Positions 45,272 through 54,446 of a stretch of DNA of 64,000 bases are shown here, in pieces. Position 1 is the first letter of the stretch, and every line of letters begins with the position of its first letter. The stretch comes from Rhodanobacter sp. MP7CTX1 (GTDB lineage: Bacteria; Pseudomonadota; Gammaproteobacteria; Xanthomonadales; Rhodanobacteraceae): NCBI RefSeq assembly GCF_014205795.1, contig NZ_JACHCN010000018.1:24088-88087 (forward strand), written 5' to 3'. The position numbers and the translations under genes were made by a program. Under the pieces are notes generated by a model, which was not told where the DNA came from, ran no database searches, and saw only the letters and a list, made by a program, of their open reading frames with translations.

Positions 45272-47356
45272 TCAGGCCTGATCTTTCATGACGCTTCTGA
45301 CGGCGAGAGAAAGATCAACCTGGGTGTAGGGTTTGCGCAGGAGTTGCAGGCCTTCCGCCATCTCGGCCATCGCGATTCTCTGAGCGGTATAGCCGGAAGT
45401 CAGCAAGACGGGAATCCCTGCGTGCTTGATCTTCATTGCCCGCACCAGGTCGATGCCATTCATCTCACCAGGCATGATGACGTCGGTGAAAACCAGGTCG
45501 ATACGTTCGCCGCGGTCCATCAACTTCATCGCTTCACTGCCGGTCTCGGCTTCCAGCACGGAGTACCCGAGGTCTTCCAAAAGACTGCTCGCTACCGCGC
45601 GCACGTCACTATCATCTTCGACAACGAGAACAATCCCCTTGCCTCTGACCTCCACCGGTGTGTCCGCAACGACTTCGGTCGCCTCGAGAGAAGTCGCTCG
45701 CGGCAAATGGATAGAGACCGTTGTGCCGATTCCAGGGCAGCTTTCGATGCTCACGAAGCCACCAGACTGTCGAGCGAAGCCATAGACCTGGCTGAGTCCC
45801 AGCCCGGTGCCTTTGCCGACTTCTTTGGTCGTGAAGAATGGCTCGAATACCCGCTCGATGACGTCCGGCGTCATACCCACGCCGGTATCGGCAACCGACA
45901 CCGCAACATAGTCACCGGCGCTGGCACCATTGGCCGTGGCAGCTTGCACGTCCAGCATGCGAATCGTGGTTTTCAGCGTGAGTGTTCCGCCTTGTGGCAT
46001 GGCATCTCGCGCATTGATGGCAAGATTCAGGATCGCGGTTTCAAGCTGATGTGCATCGGTGCGGCAATACCATAGCTCGGGCGCTGCCTCGATCTTCACG
46101 GTCACTGCCTCGCCCACAGCACGATCGAGAAGATTCGCGAAAGTGTTGATCAGGTCATCAATGCAGATTGTCTCTGCACGAAGGTCCTGGCGCCGCGAGA
46201 ACGCGAGAAGTTGCTGGTTGAGCGTTGCCCCACGTTCAACGCCGTGTCGCGCCGCCGTAAGGTAACGCGTGATCTTTTCGTTCTTTGCGACGCGCTGATC
46301 CAGCATGTCCAGGCTGCCGCCGATGACCATCAACAGGTTGTTGAAGTCATGCGCGATGCCACCGGTGAGCTTACCGATGGCCTCCATCTTTTGCGATTGG
46401 CGCAGCTGTTCTTCGACCTGCCTGCGTTCGGTGACGTCGGAGACAACTCCGCTGATGCGGATCGCTTTGTCGTTAAGGTAAAAAGTTCGACCCTTGACCT
46501 GCACCCAACGGACCGCGCCGTCGTTCAGTCGGTGTATGCGCCTCTCGAACTCGACCGAGCCCGAGCTTTCGGCACGCAAAAATTCTTCGTTCACGGCATT
46601 GCGATCGTCGGGGACGAACTGCGAGAGCATCGTCAGCAACCCCCAGCCTTTCACGCCGTTCACCTGGCCGAAGATCTGATCGTGACGCGTCGAACGGGTC
46701 AGCGTGTTGTTGAGCAGGTCCAAATCCCAGTGGCCCATCTCAGCGGCATCAAGCGCGAGCTGCAGGCTATCCTCGACGCGACGGCGTTCATCGATCTCAC
46801 GGGCCAGCCGCAAGTTCGCCGCAGCCAGCTCATGGCTGCGCTCCCGGCTGCGAGTGAGGTCAGTGATGACGCCGCAGAGTACCTTCGGCATCTGCTCGTC
46901 GACCTCGAGGTCGGCGATCGACATGTTGACCGGCACTACCAGACCATTCGACGCCAGCAGCGATAATTCAGCGGAGCGACCAAAACCACGATCGAGGGTC
47001 ATTAGGCGACGGAAGGCAAAGATCTCTTCACCTGCCAGAAAGCGCTCAATGGACTCGCCGATCAGCGTCTGACGATCGGCGCCTACCAACGCGGCAAAGC
47101 GTTGATTGCAATACAGCATGACCCCGTCTTCGCTCAGCGTGACGGCGCCCTCCTGCATCTGCTCGATCAGGACGCGATACGGGCGATCGGCGTTCTCAAG
47201 CGTATAGACCTGCTGGCCACTAGGGCCGCCCACAACCAACGCATCGACTTCGCCATTTCGTATGGCATCAAGAGTTTCCTCCGCTTCGCGCAACCGATCC
47301 TGCAGCTCGATGAGCTGCGAGTGCTCGATGCTGGAAAATTCGGACGGACGGTTCAT
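45272..47356 (-). CDS. PAS-containing hybrid histidine kinase of the kai operon
   Basis: A 694-residue cytoplasmic hybrid kinase. Residues about 55-170 and 197-310 are PAS domains (the second with [29 protein letters not shown]). The phosphoacceptor His is about residue 336 in [15 protein letters not shown]; ATPase boxes are [45 protein letters not shown]. The C-terminal receiver has VVEDDSDVR, the phospho-Asp in [15 protein letters not shown] and Lys in LLRKPYT. No membrane helices. It is two bases after kaiB and thus the last gene of the kai operon, so it is the plausible output of KaiC/KaiB. It lacks the KaiB-like domain of cyanobacterial SasA. Confidence 0.92.
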   Translation of the reverse strand: MNRPSEFSSIEHSQLIELQDRLREAEETLDAIRNGEVDALVVGGPSGQQVYTLENADRPYRVLIEQMQEGAVTLSEDGVMLYCNQRFAALVGADRQTLIGESIERFLAGEEIFAFRRLMTLDRGFGRSAELSLLASNGLVVPVNMSIADLEVDEQMPKVLCGVITDLTRSRERSHELAAANLRLAREIDERRRVEDSLQLALDAAEMGHWDLDLLNNTLTRSTRHDQIFGQVNGVKGWGLLTMLSQFVPDDRNAVNEEFLRAESSGSVEFERRIHRLNDGAVRWVQVKGRTFYLNDKAIRISGVVSDVTERRQVEEQLRQSQKMEAIGKLTGGIAHDFNNLLMVIGGSLDMLDQRVAKNEKITRYLTAARHGVERGATLNQQLLAFSRRQDLRAETICIDDLINTFANLLDRAVGEAVTVKIEAAPELWYCRTDAHQLETAILNLAINARDAMPQGGTLTLKTTIRMLDVQAATANGASAGDYVAVSVADTGVGMTPDVIERVFEPFFTTKEVGKGTGLGLSQVYGFARQSGGFVSIESCPGIGTTVSIHLPRATSLEATEVVADTPVEVRGKGIVLVVEDDSDVRAVASSLLEDLGYSVLEAETGSEAMKLMDRGERIDLVFTDVIMPGEMNGIDLVRAMKIKHAGIPVLLTSGYTAQRIAMAEMAEGLQLLRKPYTQVDLSLAVRSVMKDQA

Positions 47357-47358
47357 GG

Positions 47359-47682
47359 CTACTCGTGGTCACCTTTGCCGAGCGGCGCTATATCAAGACC
47401 GGCAAGCACGCGCTCCCGATCGGACAGATCACCGATGATGCGTCGCAGCGGCTCGGGAAGAATTTTGACCAGGGTCGGCGTGGCGATGATTTGCAAGTCC
47501 TTGGTGGCCTCGGGATCCTGATAGACATCCACCACTTCAAGATCGTAGCGTCCCTCAAGGTTTTCCGCGCAAATGCGGCGCATGTTCTCGATGGCCCTCG
47601 TCGAACGTGGCGTCGACCCTGTGATGAACAGTCGTAACTTGTACTGACCTTCTGGCAGATCGGAATCGTTGTGGTCAGTCAT
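47359..47682 (-). CDS. kaiB: KaiB-family protein 2
   Basis: A 107-residue KaiB homologue: [75 protein letters not shown]. The second half, which changes fold in cyanobacterial KaiB, is conserved including IGDLS and RVLxGLDI. KaiB in its thioredoxin-like form binds KaiC. Its ATG overlaps the TGA of the upstream kaiB gene (ATGA). The frame continues upstream inside the other kaiB and was trimmed. The two KaiB proteins are diverged in the N-terminal extension and in charge, so they may act on different states or partners. Confidence 0.92.
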   Translation of the reverse strand: MTDHNDSDLPEGQYKLRLFITGSTPRSTRAIENMRRICAENLEGRYDLEVVDVYQDPEATKDLQIIATPTLVKILPEPLRRIIGDLSDRERVLAGLDIAPLGKGDHE

Positions 47683-48026
47683 GTCCGGCTCCCTGTCTTC
47701 GAACGGATATCGAGGCCAACCAACACTCGTTCGGTATTTGAAAGGTCGCCTATGACGCGTTTCAGTGGTTCGGGTAGTCGTCGAACCAGAGTCGGCAGCG
47801 CTACGATCTGATCTCCCGCGGCAAGCTGCGGAGTGACCAGGAGGTCGATCACCTCGATGGTGTAGCGTCCGGCAAGATGGGTTTCGCAAAGTTTCTTCAG
47901 GTTGGAAATTGCGGCCAGTGACTTCGGCGTCTGGCCTGCAACGTAGAGGCGCAGATCAAAACCGTCCGCGACTGGCTCGTCTGAAACTTTCTCGAGAATC
48001 TCGTGGTTACGGTTCTTTTCGCTCAT
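47679..48026 (-). CDS. kaiB: KaiB-family protein 1
   Basis: A 115-residue KaiB homologue close to the canonical sequence: [25 protein letters not shown], then [50 protein letters not shown]. The LYVAGxTPxS and VIDLLxxPQLA blocks match cyanobacterial KaiB best of the two copies. ATG 48026 overlaps the stop of kaiC by four bases; the downstream kaiB overlaps likewise. It is expected to bind the CI ring of KaiC and modulate its ATPase/phosphorylation state. Confidence 0.93.
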   Translation of the reverse strand: MSEKNRNHEILEKVSDEPVADGFDLRLYVAGQTPKSLAAISNLKKLCETHLAGRYTIEVIDLLVTPQLAAGDQIVALPTLVRRLPEPLKRVIGDLSNTERVLVGLDIRSKTGSRT

Positions 48027-49753
48027 GAACGCAGCCCGCGGATCGAGGCCATTTCGGAACGCTCGGATCCGATGGAGAGCTCCCTTGTCTCCTCCTGTTC
48101 GATCAACGTTTCGACTTCCGTCTCCTCGGTTTCGAGCGAGGCCCTAAGTTCGGCGATCTGCCTCTCGACAGCAGTCCGCTTCCTCGCCACTTCGCGGCGC
48201 CTCCGCTCTGTAGCCTGTTTGCGCGACAGGCTTGCCTCGCGTTCGCGTGCTTCCTGGGCTATGCGAGCGGTGCCCGTCAACACGCCGTCCGGACCGACGT
48301 ACGCGTCGACCATGTGGATGCCGTGATTTGTAAGCTGATATTCCCTCAGCTGCTTGGAGTGATTCATACCTCGCGATTTCAGCAAGTAGAGCACTCGATT
48401 GCGTTCGCCATTCGCCTCCATGTCCTTGAGCGAGATCCAGGTGTCCATAAGTGACGACACGCTGCGTTCGCTCTCCGTCATCTGTTCGCCCGAAGTGGAC
48501 AGACTGGTGAATAGCGCGGTAATGCCCTTGCTTTTGCAGATGTCGGCCAGCCGGACCAGGGTCGAATGTATTTCGAAAGACGGGCCGCGAAATGCGGAGA
48601 TCGGATCGACCACGATGACTTGCGGCGCGAACTCCTCAATATCGCGATTCATCCGCGCGAGATGCATCTCGAAGCCATACAGGCTGGGGCGGGCCGCCTG
48701 GAACTCCAGCAACCCCCGCTCGACGTGTTGACTGAGATTCATGCCCACCGAGGTCATATTGCGCACGATCTGATCTGGCGACTCCTCGAACGCGAAATAC
48801 AGGCAACGCTCGCCGCGTCCGCACGCCGCATTGACGAACGACGAGGCGAAAGTCGACTTTCCGGTACCGGCGAGGCCCGAGACCAGGATGCTGGATCCCC
48901 GAAAGAAACCATGAATGCCGAGCATGTCGTCCAGATCGGACACACCGGTCGGCACGGCTTCTTGCGAAACGCTGTGTCCCAGCTCTGCCGATGTAATAGG
49001 CAACACGCTGATGCCATGTTCATCGATGAGGAAAGGATATTCATTGGTGCCATGCGACGAACCGCGGTACTTAACGACACGCAGACGACGCGTGGTGACC
49101 TGTTCCTCGACGCGGTTGTCCAGCAGGATCACGCAGTCGGATACATATTCTTCGATGCCGTAGCGTGTCAGTTGGCCATCGCCGCGCTCGCCCGTGATGA
49201 TCGCGGTAACGCCCTTGTCCTTGAGCCACGCAAACAGGCGGCGTAATTCGGCACGCAAGATGGCTGAGTCGTCGAGTCCGGAGAACAAGGCCTCGATCGT
49301 ATCGAGCACCACGCGTTTGGCGCCGATGGAGTCGATCGCGTGACCGAGTCGCACGAACAGGCCCTCCAGGTCATATTCGCCGCTTTCCTCGATCTCGGCG
49401 CGCTCGATGTAGACGTGATCAATGACCAATTGCTTACGTTGGACCAGGTCCGCGACATCATAGCCAAGCGATGCCACATTGGTTTCCAGATCCCGTGCCC
49501 GTTCCTCGAAACTCATCAACACACCGGGCTCGCCGAATTCGGTGGAGCCATTGATCAGAAAGGTCATCGCGAACAGCGTCTTGCCGCAGCCGGCGGCGCC
49601 ACACAACAAGGTCGGCCGACCTGTCGGGAGACCGCCAAGCGTCAGGGCGTCCAACCCCTTTATGCCAGTCGGCGTTTTGCGCAGCGCCTCAAGGCGGGTG
49701 GCACTTGCCGTTGCGTCGGTGTTCTTGCGCTTTGCTGCCACAGGGTGCTCCAT
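48023..49753 (-). CDS. kaiC: KaiC-family double-domain ATPase
   Basis: A 576-residue protein with two RecA-like domains. CI: Walker [10 protein letters not shown] (residues 51-59), catalytic Glu pair 83-84 (SFEE), [13 protein letters not shown]: Walker [10 protein letters not shown] (292-300), Glu pair 323-324 (AFEE), [10 protein letters not shown]. The autophosphorylation site, S431/T432 in Synechococcus, corresponds to Ser433/Ser434 in [10 protein letters not shown], so a dual-Ser site is present. [18 protein letters not shown] is also KaiC-typical. A C-terminal extension (about 495-560) is highly charged and coiled-coil-like, unlike the short tail of cyanobacterial KaiC that binds KaiA. 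No kaiA is nearby. First gene of kaiC-kaiB-kaiB-kinase. Confidence 0.95.
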   Translation of the reverse strand: MEHPVAAKRKNTDATASATRLEALRKTPTGIKGLDALTLGGLPTGRPTLLCGAAGCGKTLFAMTFLINGSTEFGEPGVLMSFEERARDLETNVASLGYDVADLVQRKQLVIDHVYIERAEIEESGEYDLEGLFVRLGHAIDSIGAKRVVLDTIEALFSGLDDSAILRAELRRLFAWLKDKGVTAIITGERGDGQLTRYGIEEYVSDCVILLDNRVEEQVTTRRLRVVKYRGSSHGTNEYPFLIDEHGISVLPITSAELGHSVSQEAVPTGVSDLDDMLGIHGFFRGSSILVSGLAGTGKSTFASSFVNAACGRGERCLYFAFEESPDQIVRNMTSVGMNLSQHVERGLLEFQAARPSLYGFEMHLARMNRDIEEFAPQVIVVDPISAFRGPSFEIHSTLVRLADICKSKGITALFTSLSTSGEQMTESERSVSSLMDTWISLKDMEANGERNRVLYLLKSRGMNHSKQLREYQLTNHGIHMVDAYVGPDGVLTGTARIAQEAREREASLSRKQATERRRREVARKRTAVERQIAELRASLETEETEVETLIEQEETRELSIGSERSEMASIRGLRS

Positions 49754-50079
49754 TCGATTGCTGTTTGGTTAGCACTTCATCTGTCCGGACCTAAGGCTCT
49801 TCCAGCATCGCCTCGGACCGCCCTGGTGACGAAGCACGGACTGCCGCAGATTCAAAGCTACGGAATGTTAGTTCGGCGTGATGCCGGCTCCAGACCTGTC
49901 AATGCAGCTTGTCTCCCTCGCCGTTGCAGCCTGAGGAATCCTAAACGATCAGAGGCCTCGAAGGCGCGCAAGGTAACTGTTATGACGGAGCCGTCGCCGG
50001 CGTGAGCAGCACTCGACGCCATCTCACGGCATGAGATGCCTACCCTCTCTAATTCGGCCAACCCAGCCGAGACCTGCCC
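49754..50079. promoter_or_regulatory. Divergent intergenic region between kaiC and the helicase gene
   Basis: 326 bp without a supported gene, containing the control signals of two divergent operons. An inverted repeat GCCATCTCA-CGGCA-TGAGATGCC at about 50018-50040 (8 of 9 pairs match) lies about 40 bp before the helicase start and may be an operator. It does not resemble the LexA boxes I know. Confidence 0.4.
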
Positions 50080-52491
50080 ATGAACGCCCTGCCCGATCGC
50101 TATGCCGCTGCTGACGAACTGGTTCTTCGCGACCAACGCGACGGTCGCACCCTCGCTCAACGGCTCTCCAGGCGCTATGCCGCGCGGATCACCGGAGCGT
50201 TCATGGTGCCGGGGCGCGAGGGATCGTTCGCGCCACTGCCCGATGATCTTCCGCCGGCACTGGCCCAGGCGTTGCGCTCGCGCGGGATCGAGCAGCTCTA
50301 CAGTCACCAGGCGCAGGCGTGGGCCGCAACACAAGCCGGATCACATGTGGCGGTGGTCACGCCGACCGCGTCCGGCAAATCACTCTGTTACACGCTACCG
50401 GTGATTACCGCGGCGATGAGCCAACACGCCAAGGCGCTGTATCTCTTCCCGACCAAAGCGCTGGCGCAGGATCAGGTGGCCGAGTTGCTTGAACTCAATC
50501 AGGCCGGGGCGCTCGGTGTCAAAGCCTTCACCTTCGATGGCGATACGCCCGGCGATGCGCGCCAGGCCATCCGCTTGCATGGCGATGTGGTCGTGACCAA
50601 TCCGGACATGTTGCATCAGGCAATTTTGCCGCATCACACCAAGTGGGCGCAGTTCTTCGAGAACCTGCGCTATGTCGTGATTGACGAGGTGCACACCTAC
50701 CGCGGGGTGTTCGGCTCCCACGTCGCCAATGTGATCCGGCGCCTGAAGCGGGTCTGCGCGTTCTATGGCGTCACGCCGCAATTCATCCTCTGCTCGGCCA
50801 CCATCGGCAATCCGCAGGAGCACGCCGAAGCGCTGATCGAGGATGTGGTCACCGCCATCACCGAGAGCGGCGCGCCCTCGGGCGACAAGCACGTGCTGCT
50901 GTGGAACCCACCGGTGATCAACCCGGAGCTCGGATTGCGCGCATCGGCACGGTCGCAGACGAATCGCATCGCCAGGCTGGCGATCAAGTCGGGAATGAAG
51001 ACGCTGATCTTCGCGCAGTCGCGCACGATGGTCGAGGTGCTGACGAAATATCTCAAGGACGTGTTCGACCACGACCCGCGCAAGCCGCCACGTATTCGTG
51101 CCTACCGTGGTGGTTACTTGCCGAAGGAGCGCCGCGCCGCTGAGCGCGACATGCGCGCGGGCAACATCGACGGCATCGTCAGTACCTCGGCACTGGAGCT
51201 GGGGGTGGACATCGGCAGCCTGGACGTCGTGGTGCTCAACGGTTATCCCGGGTCGATCGCTGGCACCTGGCAACGTTTCGGTCGGGCGGGCCGCAGGCAG
51301 CAGTCAGCGCTTGGTGTGCTGGTGGCAAGCAGCGATCCACTCGATCAGTACCTCGTGCGGCATCCTGAATTCTTCCAGGAGGCCACACCCGAACACGCGC
51401 GCATCCAGCCGGATCAGCCGCTGATCCTGCTTGACCACATTCGTTGTGCCGCATTCGAGCTGCCTTTTACGGGCGACGAGATCTTCGGCAACGAAGCGGC
51501 GACCCCATGGCTCGAAGTGCTTGGCGAAGAAGGCGTGCTGCATCGGGAAGGCAACCGTTGGGAATGGATCGCCGATAGCTACCCGGCGATCGCCGTGTCG
51601 TTGCGCTCGGTTGCCGACGGCAACTTTCTGGTGGTCGATCGCACAAGTGGCCGCCAGACCATCATTGCGGAAGTCGACTACAGCGCGGCGGCCGTCACAC
51701 TCTACGAGGGGGCCATCCACATGGTTCAGTCGGTGCCCTACCAGGTTGAGAAGCTTGATTGGGAGGGTCGCAAAGCCTACGTCACGCGCACGCAGGCCGA
51801 TTACTACACCGACGCGATCGACTACACGAAGCTCAAGGTGCTCGATTGCTTTGATACGTCTCATGCCGGTTGTGGTCATGCGCATCACGGCGAGGTGCAT
51901 GTGGTTCGTCGCGTCCCCGGTTACAAGAAAATCCGCTTCTATTCACATGAAAACATTGGCTACGGCCCAGTCAACCTGCCCGATCAGGAACTCCACACGA
52001 CCGCCGTGTGGTGGCAGCTGGCGCAAGTCGTACTGGAGGCGGCGTTCGAGGAACGACAACAGGCGCTCGATGGCTTTCTCGGCGCGGCGTATGCACTGCA
52101 CATCGTTGCCACGGTGGCGGTAATGGCCGAAGCGCGTGATCTGCAGAAATCCGTGGGCAGTGGCGATGGCGCCTGGTTTGTGAGTGCCGATACGCTCGGC
52201 CGTGGTCAGCTGCGCGGTGCAGACGGTCAGCCGACCGCCCTGTCAGCGGATACACCGTTTACGCCGACGGTGTATCTCTACGATGCGTTTCCCGGCGGCA
52301 TCGGCCTGAGTGAACCGCTTTTCAATCGACGCGAAGATCTGGTTGCACAGTCTGTCACGCTGATCGAGCGCTGCGATTGTCGAGGCGGTTGCCCGGCGTG
52401 TGTCGGACCCGTGCTTGCTGCCGACGAAGACGCCGCCATCACGCCCAAGGCACTGGCGCTGCGTGTGCTGGCTTTGCTGGTGGCGCTTTGA
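50080..52491 (+). CDS. DEAD/DEAH-box helicase with C-terminal Zn-binding DUF1998 region (MrfA/YprA-like)
   Basis: An 803-residue superfamily-2 helicase. Motifs: Q-like (SHQAQAW), I (TPTASGKSLCY), II (VIDEVHTYRG), III (LCSATIGN), V (STSALELGVDIGSLD) and VI (QRFGRAGRR). The C-terminal region ends CDCRGGCPACVG, a four-Cys zinc site as in MrfA (B. subtilis YprA), a 3'-5' helicase acting with the MrfB exonuclease in repair of mitomycin adducts. Here a MrfB-like exonuclease is encoded right behind with a four-base overlap, supporting the same role. Both are complete and transcribed away from kaiC. Confidence 0.92.
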   Translation: MNALPDRYAAADELVLRDQRDGRTLAQRLSRRYAARITGAFMVPGREGSFAPLPDDLPPALAQALRSRGIEQLYSHQAQAWAATQAGSHVAVVTPTASGKSLCYTLPVITAAMSQHAKALYLFPTKALAQDQVAELLELNQAGALGVKAFTFDGDTPGDARQAIRLHGDVVVTNPDMLHQAILPHHTKWAQFFENLRYVVIDEVHTYRGVFGSHVANVIRRLKRVCAFYGVTPQFILCSATIGNPQEHAEALIEDVVTAITESGAPSGDKHVLLWNPPVINPELGLRASARSQTNRIARLAIKSGMKTLIFAQSRTMVEVLTKYLKDVFDHDPRKPPRIRAYRGGYLPKERRAAERDMRAGNIDGIVSTSALELGVDIGSLDVVVLNGYPGSIAGTWQRFGRAGRRQQSALGVLVASSDPLDQYLVRHPEFFQEATPEHARIQPDQPLILLDHIRCAAFELPFTGDEIFGNEAATPWLEVLGEEGVLHREGNRWEWIADSYPAIAVSLRSVADGNFLVVDRTSGRQTIIAEVDYSAAAVTLYEGAIHMVQSVPYQVEKLDWEGRKAYVTRTQADYYTDAIDYTKLKVLDCFDTSHAGCGHAHHGEVHVVRRVPGYKKIRFYSHENIGYGPVNLPDQELHTTAVWWQLAQVVLEAAFEERQQALDGFLGAAYALHIVATVAVMAEARDLQKSVGSGDGAWFVSADTLGRGQLRGADGQPTALSADTPFTPTVYLYDAFPGGIGLSEPLFNRREDLVAQSVTLIERCDCRGGCPACVGPVLAADEDAAITPKALALRVLALLVAL

Positions 52492-53309
52492 CCGCGCTGG
52501 TTGCCAGGCTGCGCCAGCTGCGCGCACAGACTGGTCAAGGTTCTCTCACCGTCGCGAAGCCGGCACCGGCAATATCCACGGATGTGCGCCGTCTGTTGCA
52601 ACGGCATGCACAACTCAAGCAGGGCGCGTCATCGATTGCCTCGCGTGACCGCGAAGTTGCCGGCACCGAAATCGCACCGGGTCTGCGCTATACCGAGTGC
52701 CTTTTCGACTGGCTGCCTCCACCGGCCGTGGTGGACGCGAGCTTTGCGCGGATGGAGCCCGTGCATCACAGCCGTCTGCTGCACTTCGATGCCGAGACCA
52801 CCGGACTGGCCGGCGGCACGGGCACGCGCGCTTTCATGATCGGTGCTGCCGATTGGGTCGACGGTCGCTTCCGCATCCGGCAGCTCACCATCACCAGCAT
52901 GGCAGCAGAGACGGCGATGCTCCGCGTGTTCGCTGACTGGCTCAGCGAGGACACCGTGCTCGTGAGCTACAACGGCAAGTGCTACGACGCCCCGCTGCTG
53001 GCGACACGCTATCGGCTGGCGCGCTTGGCCAATCCGTTGCTCGGCCTCGGGCACCTGGACTTGTTGCATCCTGTGCGTCGCCGCTGGAAAGGAAGCTGGG
53101 AGAACTGCCGCCTGGCCACAGTAGAACGCCAGCTGTTGGGTGTGGTTCGAGAAGATGACTTGCCTGGATCAGAAGCACCTGCCGCATGGCTGACGTATCT
53201 GCGCGGCGGGTCTGCCGCCAATCTACGTCGTGTTGCCCATCACAACGCGCAGGATTTGAAGAGCCTCGCTGGCGTGTTGTTGCACATGGCGGCATTGGAA
53301 GCCAGGTAG
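52488..53309 (+). CDS. RNase H-like DEDD exonuclease (MrfB/YprB-like)
   Basis: A 273-residue exonuclease of the YprB/RNase_H_2 family. Active-site blocks: HFDAETTGLAGGTGTRAFMIG (first Asp-x-Glu), SYNGKCYDAPLL (second Asp) and HHNAQDLKSLAGVL (third Asp). The N-terminal 60 residues are helical and basic. There is no ATG near the upstream helicase's end: a TTG at 52488, overlapping the helicase TGA (TTGA), is the best start. In B. subtilis MrfB is the metal-dependent exonuclease working with MrfA; the gene pair here fits that. Its C-terminus lacks the TPR domain of some homologues. Confidence 0.85.
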   Translation: MTALVARLRQLRAQTGQGSLTVAKPAPAISTDVRRLLQRHAQLKQGASSIASRDREVAGTEIAPGLRYTECLFDWLPPPAVVDASFARMEPVHHSRLLHFDAETTGLAGGTGTRAFMIGAADWVDGRFRIRQLTITSMAAETAMLRVFADWLSEDTVLVSYNGKCYDAPLLATRYRLARLANPLLGLGHLDLLHPVRRRWKGSWENCRLATVERQLLGVVREDDLPGSEAPAAWLTYLRGGSAANLRRVAHHNAQDLKSLAGVLLHMAALEAR

Positions 53310-53576
53310 CGCTGCCTGCCAGCTTCCGGGGCGATTATCGTTTTATATGCGGGCATTGCTTGAGTTCGATTCCAACGGCCATCGACGCAGTCAGGTCCGC
53401 GCAGGTCGTATGCATCACACGGTCGATAACCGTGCCACGAAGCATGTCTCTCGAATCAGCGGAGTTACCGCAGACAAAGGCTTCGTCAGCATCCGCAGTA
53501 CGCGGGCACTACGTGAAGGACGCCGGTGTTGTCCTTCCTCGAGCAGCGCCGGTGTCCCGGTGCGTATCGGATCGAC
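53310..53576. other. Intergenic stretch with no supported gene
   Basis: 267 bp after the exonuclease. Reading frames on both strands show no protein-like composition. No terminator with a clear T-run was found at the exonuclease end. Confidence 0.5.
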
Positions 53577-53834
53577 TCAAGTCGCCCAGTGGGCGTCGAC
53601 CCACTGGGAAGCCCAGTCCTTCGCGTGCTCAACGGCTGCCCGCCTGGATAGGAAGAACACGTTGCTCGGCGCCGACGAGGCCATGGTGCTGCCGATGAAG
53701 TCGTGCTTGACGACGACCGCGTGCGCACGGAAACCACCGGACATCAACCGGGCCGGCTCACACATCAACAGGTATCCGCGATAGTGAAAGCAACGATCTT
53801 CCTCGTCCACGTTCGCGCTCTCCGCGTTCTTCAT
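53577..53834 (-). CDS. Small protein of unknown function
   Basis: An 85-residue soluble protein with natural composition: RCFHYRGYLLMCEPARLMSGGFRAHAVVVKHDFIGS, then FFLSRRAAVEHAKDWASQWVDAHWAT. The layout of a short beta-sheet followed by a C-terminal amphipathic helix (EHAKDWASQWVDAH) is common in small beta-alpha proteins found in Proteobacteria; I cannot name the family. The ribosome site is weak. The plus-strand frame opposite it is Arg/Ser-rich and judged to be a shadow. Confidence 0.6.
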   Translation of the reverse strand: MKNAESANVDEEDRCFHYRGYLLMCEPARLMSGGFRAHAVVVKHDFIGSTMASSAPSNVFFLSRRAAVEHAKDWASQWVDAHWAT

Positions 53835-53954
53835 CGTGGCACGACTCTAAACCTTGGTAGGTTGAAGGAAACGTCAACACGAGAAGCCCTCTCACCAGCT
53901 TTCAACCCTCACACGCGTCCCTCACAACAAAGGCGATAAAGGAAGGCGAGTCTC

Positions 53955-54341
53955 TCAGGACTTCAGTTTCTTCGAAGGTCTTGAATTGCCTGAACTGTTG
54001 CGGGCGACCGCTTGGCGTATCAGCGTCTTGAAGGCGGACTCGTCGCCTTCTTCTGCTTCGAGAATGTCGATCGCACGGCGAGCGCTTCCGTCGAGACTCG
54101 CAGGCACGCCGATATCGAGCTGACGCTCGCCGGTCAAGCCATGGACGGCCCGACGCACTGATCCACCCGCATGGATCGGGCGACTTGCGATAGCGATGTC
54201 TGGACCTGCACCGAGGGGTTGCGTGTCCGGGCAACCCAAGCACGCTTTGACATCACGCGCACGTCTTGTCCGACAGCTAATGTCCGTTGGTGACGCAAAG
54301 GGACAATAACTACATGAGCGGTGACCGCCGCCAGCAGTCAT
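53955..54341 (-). CDS. Doubtful small ORF
   Basis: Up to 128 codons. The N-terminal half (ATG 54341 onward) is rich in Arg/Cys and does not look translated, whereas the end, LDGSARRAIDILEAEEGDESAFKTLIRQAV onward, with a Lys-rich terminus, has a plausible helical composition. A shorter start within the frame is therefore likely if the gene is real. No family or ribosome site was recognised. Confidence 0.3.
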   Translation of the reverse strand: MTAGGGHRSCSYCPFASPTDISCRTRRARDVKACLGCPDTQPLGAGPDIAIASRPIHAGGSVRRAVHGLTGERQLDIGVPASLDGSARRAIDILEAEEGDESAFKTLIRQAVARNSSGNSRPSKKLKS

Positions 54342-54446
54342 GCGGTGAACGAACCTGGCGCAACCACAGGGTTGCGCCGCGCGGCAGACGTCAGGCTGTA
54401 CGCGCAGTCGTCAGGCTTGTGGCGTTCCTTTTTGCCGGCTGGCGGT

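Noticed and set aside
50018..50040. LexA box upstream of the MrfA-like gene
   Set aside because: The dyad does not resemble the LexA consensus types known in Proteobacteria.
53347..53784. Plus-strand frame of 145 codons
   Set aside because: Ser/Arg/Thr-rich, without domain or ribosome site; the small minus-strand protein at 53577-53834 is more protein-like.
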